NCBI RefSeq assembly: GCF_900115265.1
Contig: NZ_FOVU01000002.1
Location: 434,001 to 498,000, forward strand
Source: Bradyrhizobium sp. Ghvi
Lineage (GTDB): Bacteria; Pseudomonadota; Alphaproteobacteria; Rhizobiales; Xanthobacteraceae
Direction of reading: 5' to 3'
DNA length: 64,000 nucleotides
Shown: positions 39,253 through 49,383 of the stretch, piece after piece
Layout: each line of letters starts with the position of its first letter
Position numbering within the stretch: position 1 is the stretch's first letter
Position numbers and translations under genes: made by a program
Notes under the pieces: generated by a model
Seen by the model: the letters and a program-made list of their open reading frames with translations, nothing else
Told to the model about the DNA's origin: nothing
Databases searched by the model: none

Positions 39253-40098
39253 TCAGTCGTAAAACTCCGGCGACATCTTCTGGGTGTCGCGCTGCGCCTT
39301 GTCGTGGTTGATCCAGAGCTGCCCCTTTTCCTTCGAAAGGGTGTCGGCGATCTTCTGCATTGAGGCGAGTGACTGGTCTTTGCTGACGTTCATCGTGGGG
39401 ACGCGGCGGTTGTCGTAATTATCCCTGAAATGGGCGGCATCGCCCGACAACACCACCACGCCGGTTTTCGGCAGCCTCACCATCAACGACTGATGTCCCG
39501 GCGTGTGGCCGGGCGTCGAGAGGATGGTGATGCTGCCGTCGCCGAACACGTCCTTGTCGCCCGCGAGCAGCTCGACCGGATGCGAGGGCTTGAAGCGCGG
39601 CTCGTTGTTGGCGCCCGGCCAGTCATATTCGGCCTTCTGCACATAGAGCGTTGCCTGCGGGAACATCTCGACATTGCCGATGTGATCGGGATGCGTATGC
39701 GAGACGCCCATCGCCTTGACGTCGGCGGGTTTCACGCCGATCTGCTCGAGCTGCGCGGCCAACGTTTTCGGACGTCGCCAGGTGACGGCCTTGGGATCGG
39801 CCGGCACGAGCCCGTTCGGCATCGCTGCGACGGCGTCGGGAATGCCGGTGTCCCACAGGAACCAGCCCTGGCTGTGCTTGATGAGATAGCAAGTGTCGAC
39901 GAAGTCCATCGACTTGCCTTCATTCACTCCGGGCGACCAGCGCGAGATGTCGCCGGCGACGCCCTCTCCGCAATTGAGGATGTAGAGCTTTTCGACCCCC
40001 GTCTGCGCGAATGCAGAAGGGGTGGACAGCGCGAGTGCGGCAAGGGTCAGCGCGAACGCGATCTTCCGCATGATCCTGGACATGATTTTGGATGTCAT
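39253..40098 (-). CDS. Secreted metallo-beta-lactamase-fold hydrolase, AHL lactonase-like
   Basis: A 281-residue protein with a signal peptide (hydrophobic IAFALTLAALALSTPSAFAQ, cut near residue 31). The zinc motif is SHTHPDHIG (His134, His136, Asp138, His139), with His198 in TPGHTPGH, Asp220 in LSGDAAH and a late NHD near 264. The layout matches quorum-quenching lactonases of the AiiA type. The mature protein should be periplasmic. The substrate is not shown by sequence. The alternative start MSRIMRK at residue 6 is possible. Confidence 0.85.
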   Translation of the reverse strand: MTSKIMSRIMRKIAFALTLAALALSTPSAFAQTGVEKLYILNCGEGVAGDISRWSPGVNEGKSMDFVDTCYLIKHSQGWFLWDTGIPDAVAAMPNGLVPADPKAVTWRRPKTLAAQLEQIGVKPADVKAMGVSHTHPDHIGNVEMFPQATLYVQKAEYDWPGANNEPRFKPSHPVELLAGDKDVFGDGSITILSTPGHTPGHQSLMVRLPKTGVVVLSGDAAHFRDNYDNRRVPTMNVSKDQSLASMQKIADTLSKEKGQLWINHDKAQRDTQKMSPEFYD

Positions 40099-40292
40099 CC
40101 CTGATCCCTCCTTGCAGCGCTTTCTTAATGCGATCGAGGATCAACCCCGACCTTCCCGTAAAATTCCACTTAGGCGACCGTCGCAACGCCACGGCTTGGC
40201 TGACCCGATCAATACCTTGATGCAAATCAAAGGTAATCCAGGTGCCTCAAGGTGAACTGCCATGACGCCCTTCATCTTCACGGGAGACCAAC

Positions 40293-40649
40293 ATGCGGTC
40301 ACTGGCATTTGCAACTGTTTTGAGCCTGACGCCGGTTGCGGCTTTCGCCGCCTCCGACTGCCGGGTCACCGGTCATCCGTCCGTGTTTGGCGTCGACATG
40401 ACGGCCTATTTCGCGATCAGGTCCGGGCAAACGTGCAATTTCCCGATGCGACTTCCGGGAGCGATGCATCGCTCGGGCATTTCCGACAATCCTGCGCACG
40501 GGACGCTCAGGCAGATCAATGTAACGACGTTCAGGTACACGGCGGCGTCCGGCTACAAGGGCAACGACACGTTTGCGATCTACGGCGAAGGAGTAGGTCC
40601 ATACGGCTCAGGCAGATCGGTCATGACGGTGAACGCGACGATAGAATAA
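40293..40649 (+). CDS. Small secreted protein with Ig-like repeat feature
   Basis: A 118-residue protein starting MRSLAFATVLSLTPVAAFA, a clear signal peptide cut near AFA-AS. The mature part has a pair of cysteines (CRVTG, TCNFPM) and ASGYKGNDTFAIYG, a segment typical of cadherin/Ig-like beta-sandwich repeats. Probably periplasmic or extracellular. GGAG lies 8 bases before the ATG. The role is unknown; lone single-domain versions are common in this genus. Confidence 0.7.
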   Translation: MRSLAFATVLSLTPVAAFAASDCRVTGHPSVFGVDMTAYFAIRSGQTCNFPMRLPGAMHRSGISDNPAHGTLRQINVTTFRYTAASGYKGNDTFAIYGEGVGPYGSGRSVMTVNATIE

Positions 40650-40845
40650 GACCTCAAGCCCGATAACCGTACATCGTCGCCGTCGGACAAAACAGCAACG
40701 ATCGGCAAGATCCCACGCGTCAAGCTTCCCGCGCAAAATATGGTGGCGGCCTTCGTCGGCAATATCCTGGGAACACATCCCCGACCCCTGTTCGGCTTGG
40801 CGGTCGAAAGATAAAGGCCCGTCACCCGCTGCGTCCGAACGACAG

Positions 40846-42390
40846 TTACCGCATCATCATCCGCGCGATCGCTTCCCCAATCACCACGGTCGTGAAGTGG
40901 GTGTTGGCCCGGCAGTCGGACGGCATGATCGAGGCATCGGCGACGCGCAGGCCCGAGATACCTTTCACCGTGCCATCAGGATTGACCACGCCATCGGCAT
41001 CGTTGACGCCGGACATCCGGCAGCTGCCGGCGGCGTGCTGGATATCGCCGGTCTCACGGCGCAGCAGCGCGTCGAGCTCGTGATCCGGCAGGCGAGCGGC
41101 CTGCGGCAATGTCAGATCGGTGTCGGCGAGCCGGATCCAGTCGGCGATGCCTGACAGCGCCGGCTGCGAGGTTATCACGGCGAGGCGCTTCACCGCATCC
41201 ATCATGCGCAGCATGTCGCGGGGGTCGGCGAGCATGTTCTCCTCGACGATGGGATCGACAGACGGATCGGTCGAAGCCAGCTTCAGCGTCCCGCGCGAAA
41301 AGGCGTTGAAGAGGCCGGCGCCGATCGCGCCGGGCATGCCGATGCCGCGGTGATTGAACGCGATCAGGATCATGTCGCGCTTGCCGCCGTCGGCGAGACC
41401 GGAGGAATAGGTCACGCAGCAATTGGTGTGGCGGGTGTCCGGATCGGTGGGGCGCAGATGTTCGTGCAGCTGGATCGTGGCACGAAACAGCGGATGGTCG
41501 AAGTAGTGGCGGCCGACCGGCAGGTCGCGCTCGACCGCAATCCCCATCGCCTTCAGCTCTTCCGCCGGCCCAATGCCCGAGCGCAGCAGGATCGCCGGGC
41601 TGTGAATGGCGCCTGCGCACAGCACGATCTGGCGGGCGCTGATCTCGCTGGTGCCCTGCCCCTCCGTGTGAACGCGGACGCCGGTGGCGCGGCCGTCGCT
41701 GATCAGCACGTGGTCGACCAACGTCCTGCCCCGGATCTCCAGATTGGCGCGGCCGCGCGCGGGCTCGAGGTAACCCTCATTGGTGCTGATACGGCGGCTA
41801 TCGCGGCTGTTGATGGGATAGCAGGCGACGCCCTCGCCATCAGGACCGTTGAGGTCAGCGCACCAAGGATAGCCGCTCGCGAGTGCCGCATCACGCAGGC
41901 CGCGATCGATCGGGCCCCACGTCTCCCGCGGCGCGCGGAAAACCGGCAGCGGACCGCCGCGGCCATGGCCGTCGGCGTCGCCAAACTCGAGATCGTCCTC
42001 GATCACCGAGAACAGCGGCATCACCTCGCTGGCCGACCAACCGGTGCAGCCATTGGCCGCCCATTCGTCGAACGCTTCGGCGACGCCGCGGATGGCGATC
42101 TGGCCGTTCATCATGGACGAGCCGCCGAGCCCCTTGCCGCGCCAGTAGAAACGCGGCTCCTGCCCGGCCACGCGGCGCGCCAGGAGATCGGGCCATTGCC
42201 ATTTCTCCTGATACTCGCGCTTGTGGATGATCGGGATCGGGTTCGGCGTCCTGACTTCCCAGGGCGCTTCGTCGGCGCGCCAGTCCAGACCCGCTTCGAG
42301 AAGCAGGACGCGCCGTGCCGGATCCTCGGAGAGCCTTCCCGCAACCGCGGCGCCGGCGGAGCCGCCGCCGACAACAATAACATCGTACAT
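40846..42390 (-). CDS. GMC-family oxidoreductase
   Basis: A 514-residue FAD enzyme of the glucose-methanol-choline family. GGGSAGAAVAGRL (8-20) is the FAD site, GKGLGGSSMMNGQIAIRG the family signature 1, and GAIHSPAILLRSGIGP the second. The C-terminal active-site region has HAAGSCRM and NTHFTTVVIGEA. It oxidises an alcohol group; the substrate could be choline-like or a polyol. No cluster partner is seen. Upstream of parC, both on the same strand. Confidence 0.9.
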   Translation of the reverse strand: MYDVIVVGGGSAGAAVAGRLSEDPARRVLLLEAGLDWRADEAPWEVRTPNPIPIIHKREYQEKWQWPDLLARRVAGQEPRFYWRGKGLGGSSMMNGQIAIRGVAEAFDEWAANGCTGWSASEVMPLFSVIEDDLEFGDADGHGRGGPLPVFRAPRETWGPIDRGLRDAALASGYPWCADLNGPDGEGVACYPINSRDSRRISTNEGYLEPARGRANLEIRGRTLVDHVLISDGRATGVRVHTEGQGTSEISARQIVLCAGAIHSPAILLRSGIGPAEELKAMGIAVERDLPVGRHYFDHPLFRATIQLHEHLRPTDPDTRHTNCCVTYSSGLADGGKRDMILIAFNHRGIGMPGAIGAGLFNAFSRGTLKLASTDPSVDPIVEENMLADPRDMLRMMDAVKRLAVITSQPALSGIADWIRLADTDLTLPQAARLPDHELDALLRRETGDIQHAAGSCRMSGVNDADGVVNPDGTVKGISGLRVADASIMPSDCRANTHFTTVVIGEAIARMMMR

Positions 42391-42502
42391 CGCGCTAGTT
42401 CTCGACGTTCCCCAAAACCGGCATGGCGGACGGTATCAGACCGCTCGGACCGATCCAGCCATGCAAGCGCATTGCTGCACGTCAGGCCGACGAGGGCCGC
42501 CC

Positions 42503-44761
42503 CTACCCAATCACCTTGCCGAACTTGTTCGACTTCGGGAAGCCCTTCGGCGGCAGGCGACCGGCGTCGGCGCGGTTGCCTTGCCATTCCGCGAGCTCCT
42601 TCATGGTCGCCGAGAACTCGCGCCCGGCGGAGTCCTTCCAGGTGAGGCCCGCCTTGGCGTCGAAGACCGCGACGTCGGAAAGACCGCCGTCCTTGTATTT
42701 CTGCAAGCGCACACCGCGGCCGCGCGCCATCTCCGGCACCTGCTCGAGCGGGAAGATCAGCATCTTGCGGTTCTCACCGATCACAGCGACGGTGTCGCCG
42801 ACCACCTCAGTGACCGCGCGCGCCTCGTTCGGCATGTCGACGTTGAGAACCTGCTTGCCCTTCTTGGTGGTGCCGACGCAATCGTCCTCGTTGACGACGA
42901 AACCCTGGCCTTCGTGGCTGGCGACCAGGAATTTGCGACCGCCCTTGTGGACGAACAGCGCAACGGGCGCCGCCTCCTGCTCGAGGTCGATGAAAAGGCG
43001 GATCGGCTCGCCGTGGCCGCGGCCGCCCGGCAGCTTCGCAACATCCAGCGAATAGAACTTGCCGTTGGTGGCGAACAGCAGGAGCTTCGAGGTCGTCTCG
43101 GCAAAGAAGGCGAAACCGAGCTTGTCGTCCTGCTTGAAGGCGAGGCCCGAGAGATCCTCGACGTGACCCTTCATGGTGCGGATCCAGCCCTTGTCGGAGA
43201 CGACGACCGTCACCGGCTCGCGCTCGACCAGGGCCTCCTCCATTGCGGCGAGATCGTGCTCGGGCGCATCGGCAAAGGTGGTGCGGCGCTTGCCGAGCGG
43301 CGTCTTCGGCCCGAACATGTCGCGGACCTTGCCGACCTGCTCGCCGACCTTCTTCCATTGCTCGGCTTCCGAGGCGAGCACGCCTTCAATGCCCTTCAGC
43401 TCCTTGCGGAGATCCCTGTCCTCGTTGCGGATCTCCATTTCCTCGAGCCTGCGCAGATTGCGCAAACGCATGTTGAGGATGGCTTCCGCCTGGATCTCGG
43501 TGAGCTTGAACGCCTTGATCAGCGCCGGCTTCGGCTCGTCCTCGGTGCGGATGATCTTGATCACCTTGTCGAGGTTCAGATAGGCGACCAGATGACCGCC
43601 GAGGACTTCCAGGCGGTGCTCGATCTGCGCCTTGCGGTAGTTGCTGCGGCGGATCAGCACGTCACGCAGATGGTCGAGCCATTCGCGCAAGCACTCCGCG
43701 AGCCCCACCACTTTGGGAATGCGGCCCTTGATCAGCACGTTGAGGTTCAGCGGAATCTTGTTTTCGAGCTCGGTCAGCCGGAACAGCGATTCCATCATCA
43801 GCGCGGGATCGACGTTCTTCGACTTCGGCTCGATGACGATGCGAACGTCTTCGGCCGACTCGTCCCTGATGTCGCCGACCAGCGGCAGCTTCTTCTGGTC
43901 CAGCAGCTCGGCGACCTTCTCGATCAGGCGCGACTTCTGCACCAGGAAGGGAATCTCAGTGACGACGACGACCCAGGTGCCGCGAGCGCCCTCTTCCTGT
44001 GACCACCTGGCGCGGACACGGAACGAGCCGCGGCCGGTCGTATAGGCTTCTGCAATCGCCTGCTTGGAATCGACGATGATGCCGCCGGTCGGGAAATCCG
44101 GGCCCTTCACCCACTTCAGGAGCGCCTTGGACTTCGCGTCGGGCTTCTCGATCAGATGCAGCGCGGCGTCGCACAGTTCGGCGGCGTTGTGCGGCGGGAT
44201 CGAGGTCGCCATGCCGACCGCGATGCCCTGCGCGCCGTTGGCGAGCAGGTTCGGGAAGCCGCCGGGCAGCACCACCGGCTCCTTGGACTGGCCGTCGTAA
44301 TTGGCGCGGAACTCGACTCCGTCCTCGTCGATACCCTCGAGCAGAAGCCGCGCGACGTCGGTCATGCGCGCTTCGGTGTAGCGGTAGGCGGCGGGGTTAT
44401 CGCCGTCGATATTGCCGAAATTGCCCTGGCCATCGACCAGCGGATAACGCGAGGAGAAATCCTGGGCGAGGCGCACCATGGCGTCGTAGATGGCCTGATC
44501 GCCGTGCGGATGGAACGAGCCCATCACGTCGCCGACGATCTTGGCGGATTTCTTGAAGGCCGTGCCGGGGTCGAGGCGGAGCAGGCGCATGCCGTAGAGA
44601 ATGCGCCGGTGGACTGGCTTCAGGCCGTCGCGCGCATCGGGCAGCGCGCGGTGCATGATGGTGGAGAGCGCATAGGCGAGATAGCGCTCTTCCAGCGCAT
44701 CACGCAGCGGCACCTCGTGAATTTCGGCCGGTTCTTCCGGCGGAACGATTCGTTTTCCCAT
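42503..44761 (-). CDS. parC: DNA topoisomerase IV subunit A
   Basis: A 752-residue type II topoisomerase subunit that unlinks daughter chromosomes. The catalytic tyrosine is Tyr128 in [10 protein letters not shown], preceded by GSFHPHGD (81-88) and the GNFGNIDGD loop. The C-terminal beta-pinwheel runs from about 500 to 730. Length and N-terminus ([11 protein letters not shown]) suit alphaproteobacterial ParC and not GyrA, whose GyrA box is lacking. recO lies upstream with a small secreted protein between. Confidence 0.92.
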   Translation of the reverse strand: MGKRIVPPEEPAEIHEVPLRDALEERYLAYALSTIMHRALPDARDGLKPVHRRILYGMRLLRLDPGTAFKKSAKIVGDVMGSFHPHGDQAIYDAMVRLAQDFSSRYPLVDGQGNFGNIDGDNPAAYRYTEARMTDVARLLLEGIDEDGVEFRANYDGQSKEPVVLPGGFPNLLANGAQGIAVGMATSIPPHNAAELCDAALHLIEKPDAKSKALLKWVKGPDFPTGGIIVDSKQAIAEAYTTGRGSFRVRARWSQEEGARGTWVVVVTEIPFLVQKSRLIEKVAELLDQKKLPLVGDIRDESAEDVRIVIEPKSKNVDPALMMESLFRLTELENKIPLNLNVLIKGRIPKVVGLAECLREWLDHLRDVLIRRSNYRKAQIEHRLEVLGGHLVAYLNLDKVIKIIRTEDEPKPALIKAFKLTEIQAEAILNMRLRNLRRLEEMEIRNEDRDLRKELKGIEGVLASEAEQWKKVGEQVGKVRDMFGPKTPLGKRRTTFADAPEHDLAAMEEALVEREPVTVVVSDKGWIRTMKGHVEDLSGLAFKQDDKLGFAFFAETTSKLLLFATNGKFYSLDVAKLPGGRGHGEPIRLFIDLEQEAAPVALFVHKGGRKFLVASHEGQGFVVNEDDCVGTTKKGKQVLNVDMPNEARAVTEVVGDTVAVIGENRKMLIFPLEQVPEMARGRGVRLQKYKDGGLSDVAVFDAKAGLTWKDSAGREFSATMKELAEWQGNRADAGRLPPKGFPKSNKFGKVIG

Positions 44762-44821
44762 GCCGCCCGGTTAAACCGTGGAAGCGAATCGGGCAAGGAT
44801 GGATTGGTTCCCTGTGGGCTT

Positions 44822-45100
44822 CTACTGCCCTGCCCAGCCGGCCGTCACGGTGGGCTGGACCTTGGCCGGAGATGTCGCCGGCGCGTTGGCCACGCAGCGG
44901 CGGGCCGCCTCGATCTCGGCATCGGTTGCGCCGTGAGACCGCGCCCATGTCTCTGCGGCCGCAGCGGAATATTTCGCAACATAATACCGGACGACGGTGC
45001 AGGAGGCACGACGGAAGACGCTGGGTTGCGCCTCGCCGGCCATAGTGTCAGGCGCAAAAGCGAGCAGCGCCGCGGTCAGCGCAAAACCCCTGATCAACAT
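44822..45100 (-). CDS. Small secreted protein (92 aa)
   Basis: A 92-residue protein with a signal peptide (FALTAALLAFAPDTMA) and a mature helical part containing CTVVRYYVAKYSAAAAETWAR and RRCVANAP, two cysteines that may pair. ATG 45100 is preferred because a signal peptide starts there; an upstream frame to 45193 has no support. It lies between recO and parC on the same strand. Unknown function. Confidence 0.6.
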   Translation of the reverse strand: MLIRGFALTAALLAFAPDTMAGEAQPSVFRRASCTVVRYYVAKYSAAAAETWARSHGATDAEIEAARRCVANAPATSPAKVQPTVTAGWAGQ

Positions 45101-45227
45101 GTGGGCTGTCCCCGTTATGGAACCTGCCCGCGCCAACGCGAACAGCCCCATTTCGTTCCGGGGGGAACCGCATGTCCTCAAGCAATGCAGCACCGCGATC
45201 TGCTCATGGCGGCGGTATCGTCGCCAT

Positions 45228-45980
45228 TCACGGTGCGGGAAGTGCCGCCTTGGCCTGCTGCCGGATTAGGGCATTGATGAAGCCAGCGCGGGCGTCGGAA
45301 TGGCCCTGGCCTCGCGGCTCCAGCACGTGGCGCAGCAGGAATAGGCCGGTCAGCCGGAAACCGTCCTGGAGATCCTCGTCCGTGAGGTCGTCGTGCATCT
45401 CGCCCTGACGCAGGAACGGGGGCAGCCGCAGCAGCCGGTCGCGCCACGGCTCACCCGCGCCGCGCGATACCGCACCGCCGGATTTGGGCGAGACATAAAT
45501 CAAGTCGGTGGTCTCCCCGGTCACCGCGCAGTTGTCGAGCGCGAGTCCAAAGCCGAGCTCGGAGAGCATCGCCAGCTCGAAATGGATGAGATGCACGGCG
45601 GCGCTGCCGATGTCGTCGAAATCGTCGAGCGAATGTTCGAGCAACCCAAAGATCTCTTCGTGCGGATCGCGCTCGGGAAGCAGCCGCGCAATCGAAGCCA
45701 GATGGGTGACGCCGTAGACCCCATGAGAGGATCCCAGCAGCGTCGCGGCGCGCAGCTTCAGCCCCTCGATGGCGTAGGTGCCGAGGTGTTCGTCGAGCCG
45801 TGCCCGCCACACCGCGCTGACGCTGTTACCGGGCTGTAAGAGCGGCCGCAGCCGCGAGCTGGCGCCGCCACGCACGAGACCGAGATGCCGGCCGTGCTGG
45901 CGCGTCAGCAGCTCGACGATGGCGCTGCTCTCGCCATGCCGCCGCACGCCCAGCACGATGCCATCGTCGGTCCATTCCAT
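45228..45980 (-). CDS. recO: DNA repair protein RecO
   Basis: A 250-residue protein of the RecFOR pathway that loads RecA on single-stranded gaps. The N-terminal OB-fold opens [18 protein letters not shown] and has a helical C-terminal domain with [10 protein letters not shown] near the end. Zinc cysteines found in some RecO proteins are not apparent. ATG 45980 is the accepted start, since an in-frame ATG at 46016 adds a short leader. Linked to era and rnc as usual. Confidence 0.92.
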   Translation of the reverse strand: MEWTDDGIVLGVRRHGESSAIVELLTRQHGRHLGLVRGGASSRLRPLLQPGNSVSAVWRARLDEHLGTYAIEGLKLRAATLLGSSHGVYGVTHLASIARLLPERDPHEEIFGLLEHSLDDFDDIGSAAVHLIHFELAMLSELGFGLALDNCAVTGETTDLIYVSPKSGGAVSRGAGEPWRDRLLRLPPFLRQGEMHDDLTDEDLQDGFRLTGLFLLRHVLEPRGQGHSDARAGFINALIRQQAKAALPAP

Positions 45981-46019
45981 GGGGGAGAGTTTACAGGATT
46001 CCGGCGCCTCTCGCACGCA

Positions 46020-46144
46020 CTCGTGCCCCGGACGAAACGCGGCGCGCTAGCGCCGCGTTGCCGAGCCGGGGCCCGTTCTCCGCGCGCACCTGGGCCGGCT
46101 CTGCGGCGCAGCGCTGACGCGCCGCCCCTTGTCCGGGACACGAG
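46020..46144. repeat. Interspersed palindromic repeat (type B), copy 2
   Basis: The element begins CTCGTGCCCCGGAC and ends GTCCGGGACACGAG, a near-perfect outer dyad. Inner parts include a palindrome GCGGCGCG-CTAG-CGCCGC and GAGCCGGGGCCC. It occupies the whole gap between the small membrane protein gene and recO. The copy at 31137-31260 shares the borders and GCCGGGGCCC. Confidence 0.75.
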
Positions 46145-46148
46145 GCCG

Positions 46149-46529
46149 TCACGCGTTGAACCAGCCCTGCGCGTCGCCGGTAAACGAGAAATACAGCCCG
46201 AACGCCGTCAGCGCGCAGGAGACGATCTCGATGGCGCTGTCGAGCTCGAGGCCCCGCTCGCCGAGGATCTGGCCGAGCGAGATCACCGACAGCACCAACG
46301 CCGCCGCCAGCACCCAGCGCGGCCAGTTCTTGCGCCAATGCGCGGCCAGCCAGACGAAATAGACCAGCAGCAAAATCATGCCGCCGGCGAGCAAGGTCCC
46401 CGTCATGATCATCTGCTCGGTCATCTCGATCGTGGGCGTGCGGTCCTGCACCGCCACCGACAGCGCATCCAGCATCAGCGAGGCATAGAGCAGCGCTTCG
46501 AAACGCTGGACGTTGCGGGGCACACTCAT
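46149..46529 (-). CDS. Small integral membrane protein (126 aa)
   Basis: A 126-residue protein with about three or four membrane segments (FEALLYASLMLDALSVAV partly, GGMILLLVYFVWLAAHW, WVLAAALVLSVISLGQIL, IEIVSCALTAFGLYFSF). No family name is known to me. It is placed after era on the same strand, 21 bases away. The start MSVPRNVQ is the first ATG and plausible. Confidence 0.6.
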   Translation of the reverse strand: MSVPRNVQRFEALLYASLMLDALSVAVQDRTPTIEMTEQMIMTGTLLAGGMILLLVYFVWLAAHWRKNWPRWVLAAALVLSVISLGQILGERGLELDSAIEIVSCALTAFGLYFSFTGDAQGWFNA

Positions 46530-46550
46530 CGGCGACTGATCTTTTCTTGG

Positions 46551-47477
46551 TTATTCCCTGGGAAATTCCAGGCCCATCTCGCGGTAGCGATCGGGGTCGT
46601 CGCCCCAGTTCTCGCGCACCTTGACGAACAGGAACAGATGAACCGGCACGTCCAGGATCTGCATCAGCTCTTTGCGCGAATCCGCGCCGATCGACTTGAT
46701 GGTGGCGCCGCCCTTGCCGAGCACGATCTTGCGCTGGCTCTCGCGCTCGACGAAGATCGTCTGCTCGATGCGCACCGACTTGTCCTTGCGCTCCTCCCAC
46801 TTGTCGGTCTCGACCGTCGACTGGTAGGGCAATTCCTGGTGCAGCTTCTGATAGATCTTTTCGCGCGTGATCTCGGCCGCCAGCTGCCGCATCGGCGCGT
46901 CCGACATCTGGTCCTCGGGATAGAGGTACGGGCCCGGCGGCACCATCTGGGCAAGCGTCGTGCGGATGTCGTCGACGCCGTCGCCCGAGATCGCGGAGAT
47001 CATGAAAGTCCTTGCGAACTTCATGCGCTCGTTGGCGGCTTGCGCCAGCGCCAGGAGCTTCTCGCGCTGGACCAGGTCGACCTTGTTGATGACCAGGATC
47101 TTGTCGTGATTGACGCTGGCGGCCTTGGCCAGGATCGCCTCGGCCTCGTCGTCGATTCCGGTCTTGGCATCGAGCAGCACGCAGACGAGATCGGCGTCAT
47201 GCGCCCCGCTCCAGGCGGTCGAAACCATGGCACGGTCGAGCCGGCGCTTGGGCAGGAAAATACCGGGCGTGTCGACCAGGATGATTTGCGCGTTGTTCTC
47301 GATCACGATGCCGCGGATCAGCGCGCGCGTGGTCTGCACCTTGCGCGAGACGATCGTGACCTTGGCCCCGACGAGCGCATTGACCAGTGTGGACTTGCCG
47401 ACATTCGGCGCGCCGATCAGCGCAACGAAGCCGCAGCGCGTCGCGGCAGGCGCCTCGCCGCCTGTTTCAACCGTCAT
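46551..47477 (-). CDS. era: GTPase Era
   Basis: A 308-residue ribosome-assembly GTPase. The P-loop is GAPNVGKS, with G2/G3 elements LVDTPGIF and G4 NKVD; the C-terminal KH domain contains VLGKGGATIKSIG. It binds the 3' end of 16S rRNA. The ATG at 47477 is chosen; an in-frame GTG at 47498 would add seven residues. Either start overlaps the 3' end of rnc by 11 or 32 bases, and the two are co-expressed. Confidence 0.94.
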   Translation of the reverse strand: MTVETGGEAPAATRCGFVALIGAPNVGKSTLVNALVGAKVTIVSRKVQTTRALIRGIVIENNAQIILVDTPGIFLPKRRLDRAMVSTAWSGAHDADLVCVLLDAKTGIDDEAEAILAKAASVNHDKILVINKVDLVQREKLLALAQAANERMKFARTFMISAISGDGVDDIRTTLAQMVPPGPYLYPEDQMSDAPMRQLAAEITREKIYQKLHQELPYQSTVETDKWEERKDKSVRIEQTIFVERESQRKIVLGKGGATIKSIGADSRKELMQILDVPVHLFLFVKVRENWGDDPDRYREMGLEFPRE

Positions 47478-48363
47478 TGCCGCCGCCAACGCCTTCACGT
47501 TCGATCATCACCGAGGCCGCCACCTTCTCCGCCGCGCGCTTGCTGCCGCCGATGCCTTCGGCCGGCTCCAATCCCGGCAGGTCCACCGCGACGCGGAACT
47601 GCGGATCATGATGCGGGCCGGTGCGTTCGACCTCGCGATAGACTGGCGTCGGCAGTCCCTTCCCCTGCGCCCATTCCTGCAACACCGTCTTGGGATCGCG
47701 TAAGGGACGCCGCGGCTTGTGCATGCGCTCGGTCCAGTTGCGCTTGACGAACTCGTCCGCAGCTGCGTGACCGCCGTCGAGGAAGATCGCGCCGATCACG
47801 GCCTCACAGATGTCGCCGAGGATGGACTTGCGCAGACGGGCATCGGCGCTGGAGCCGACCGAGCCGAGCTTGATGTCCTCGAGCAGACCGAGCGACTTGG
47901 CGACGTCGGCGCAGCTCTCCTTGCGCACGAGTTCGGCAAGCCGCTTGGACAGCTCGCCCTCGTCGGCGTTCGGAAAGGCGTGATAAAGCATGTCGGAGAC
48001 GACGAGCCCGAGCACGTGGTCGCCGAGGAACTCCAGCCGCTGATAGCTGTCGCCGCGCTTGCGCCCGGACTTCAGCGCCGAGACGTGGGTGATCGCCTGC
48101 ATCAGAAGATTCGGGTCAGCGAAGCGGTGACCGATGCGCGCCTCGAGCGCCGCGTTGGCCTCGGCGGCCGCCTTGGCCTTGTCCTTGGCCTTACTACTCC
48201 GCGTCCGCTTCTTCCTCGCGGGAGCCTTGGCATCAGCAGCCTTGGTATCAGACGTCTTGGCCTCAGCGCTCTTGGGCGCAAGCGTCTTGGTTGCAGCTTC
48301 GCCCTCAGGAGCGGCTTGCGCTTCGATCGGTTCGGTCGTGATGTCCTTGGCTTCGTCTTTCAT
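47467..48363 (-). CDS. rnc: Ribonuclease III with long N-terminal extension
   Basis: A 298-residue double-strand RNA nuclease. The catalytic signature is QRLEFLGDHVLG (Glu111, Asp115), with the second pair in GDICEAVIGAIF (Asp184, Glu187). The dsRNA-binding domain occupies about 227-298. Residues 1-72 are a low-complexity Lys/Ala/Glu/Thr-rich tail (for example AKTSDTKAADAKAPARKKRT) not part of the enzyme fold; ordinary RNase III begins near residue 73. The ATG overlaps the lepB stop by four bases. Confidence 0.93.
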   Translation of the reverse strand: MKDEAKDITTEPIEAQAAPEGEAATKTLAPKSAEAKTSDTKAADAKAPARKKRTRSSKAKDKAKAAAEANAALEARIGHRFADPNLLMQAITHVSALKSGRKRGDSYQRLEFLGDHVLGLVVSDMLYHAFPNADEGELSKRLAELVRKESCADVAKSLGLLEDIKLGSVGSSADARLRKSILGDICEAVIGAIFLDGGHAAADEFVKRNWTERMHKPRRPLRDPKTVLQEWAQGKGLPTPVYREVERTGPHHDPQFRVAVDLPGLEPAEGIGGSKRAAEKVAASVMIEREGVGGGNDG

Positions 48364-49124
48364 CGGACGATTTTGAAGAAGCGATTCCAGCGCACCGACC
48401 ACGGCCAGCGCCAGAACATCCAGGCATGCTCGCCTTCGCCGATGGAAAAGAAGATCATCTGCGCGCGGCCGATCAAATTCTCGCGCGGCACGTAGCCGAC
48501 CTGACCGAGGAAGCGGCTGTCGGTGGAGTTGTCGCGGTTGTCACCCATCATGAAGAAATGGCCAGGCGGCACGGTGTAGACGTTGGTGTTGTCCATGTAG
48601 CCGTTGTCCGCGCAATCGAGCGTCTCGTAGGAGACGCCGTTCGGCAGCGTTTCCTTCCAGCGCTTCACGCGCGAGATGCCGCCGCCCTCGGAGCCGCACG
48701 GATCTTCGCCGACATACTCGCTCATGCGCTGGCGCTCGACCGGGGTGTCGTTGATGTAGAGCAGACCGTCCTTCATCTGGATGTGGTCGCCGGGAAGGCC
48801 GATCACACGCTTGATGTAGTCGGTGGTGTCATCCTTGGGCAGGCGGAACACGACGATATCGCCACGGTTCGGATCCGAGCCCCAGATTCGTCCCGAGAAA
48901 AGCGGCGGCGAGAACGGGATCGAATAGTGGCTATAGCCGTACGAATATTTCGAGACGAACAGATAGTCCCCGACCAGCAGCGTGGCCTTCATCGAGCCGG
49001 AGGGGATGTTGAACGGCTGGAACAGGAAGGTGCGGATCACCAGGGCGATCAGGAGAGCGTGGATCACGACCCGGACTGTTTCGCCGACGCCGCTTTCAGT
49101 TTTCGTTCCCGAAGTCACGCTCAT
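48360..49124 (-). CDS. lepB: Signal peptidase I
   Basis: A 254-residue membrane protease that removes signal peptides. Catalytic Ser44 lies in PSGSMKATL and Lys105 in TDYIKRVIGLPGD; the N-terminal helix (about 18-33) anchors it. GDNRDNSTDSRFLG is the later signature. Its stop overlaps rnc. The region upstream (49125-49383) contains no gene and likely its promoter; acpS ends on the far side. Confidence 0.94.
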   Translation of the reverse strand: MSVTSGTKTESGVGETVRVVIHALLIALVIRTFLFQPFNIPSGSMKATLLVGDYLFVSKYSYGYSHYSIPFSPPLFSGRIWGSDPNRGDIVVFRLPKDDTTDYIKRVIGLPGDHIQMKDGLLYINDTPVERQRMSEYVGEDPCGSEGGGISRVKRWKETLPNGVSYETLDCADNGYMDNTNVYTVPPGHFFMMGDNRDNSTDSRFLGQVGYVPRENLIGRAQMIFFSIGEGEHAWMFWRWPWSVRWNRFFKIVR

Positions 49125-49383
49125 TGCTCTCTCAATTCCGGCCGGCGATCACAGAACGCCCTCCTCCCGCGTCCAGCCCACCCGTTCGCGGCCCAAGGAG
49201 ATTGTCCTGATTCTGATAGTGGGGCCAATTCCGGCGTAAAGCCGAATTCGCCCAGCCTGATTTGCGTCCGCGGACTTTTAGACGGTTGTCGCAGGTCACG
49301 CAATCAAGGATCGCATCAAAACTGCACAAAGCATTGATTCTTAACGCAAATTATATAGCAAACGGCAGTCCGTCAGAACTTGG

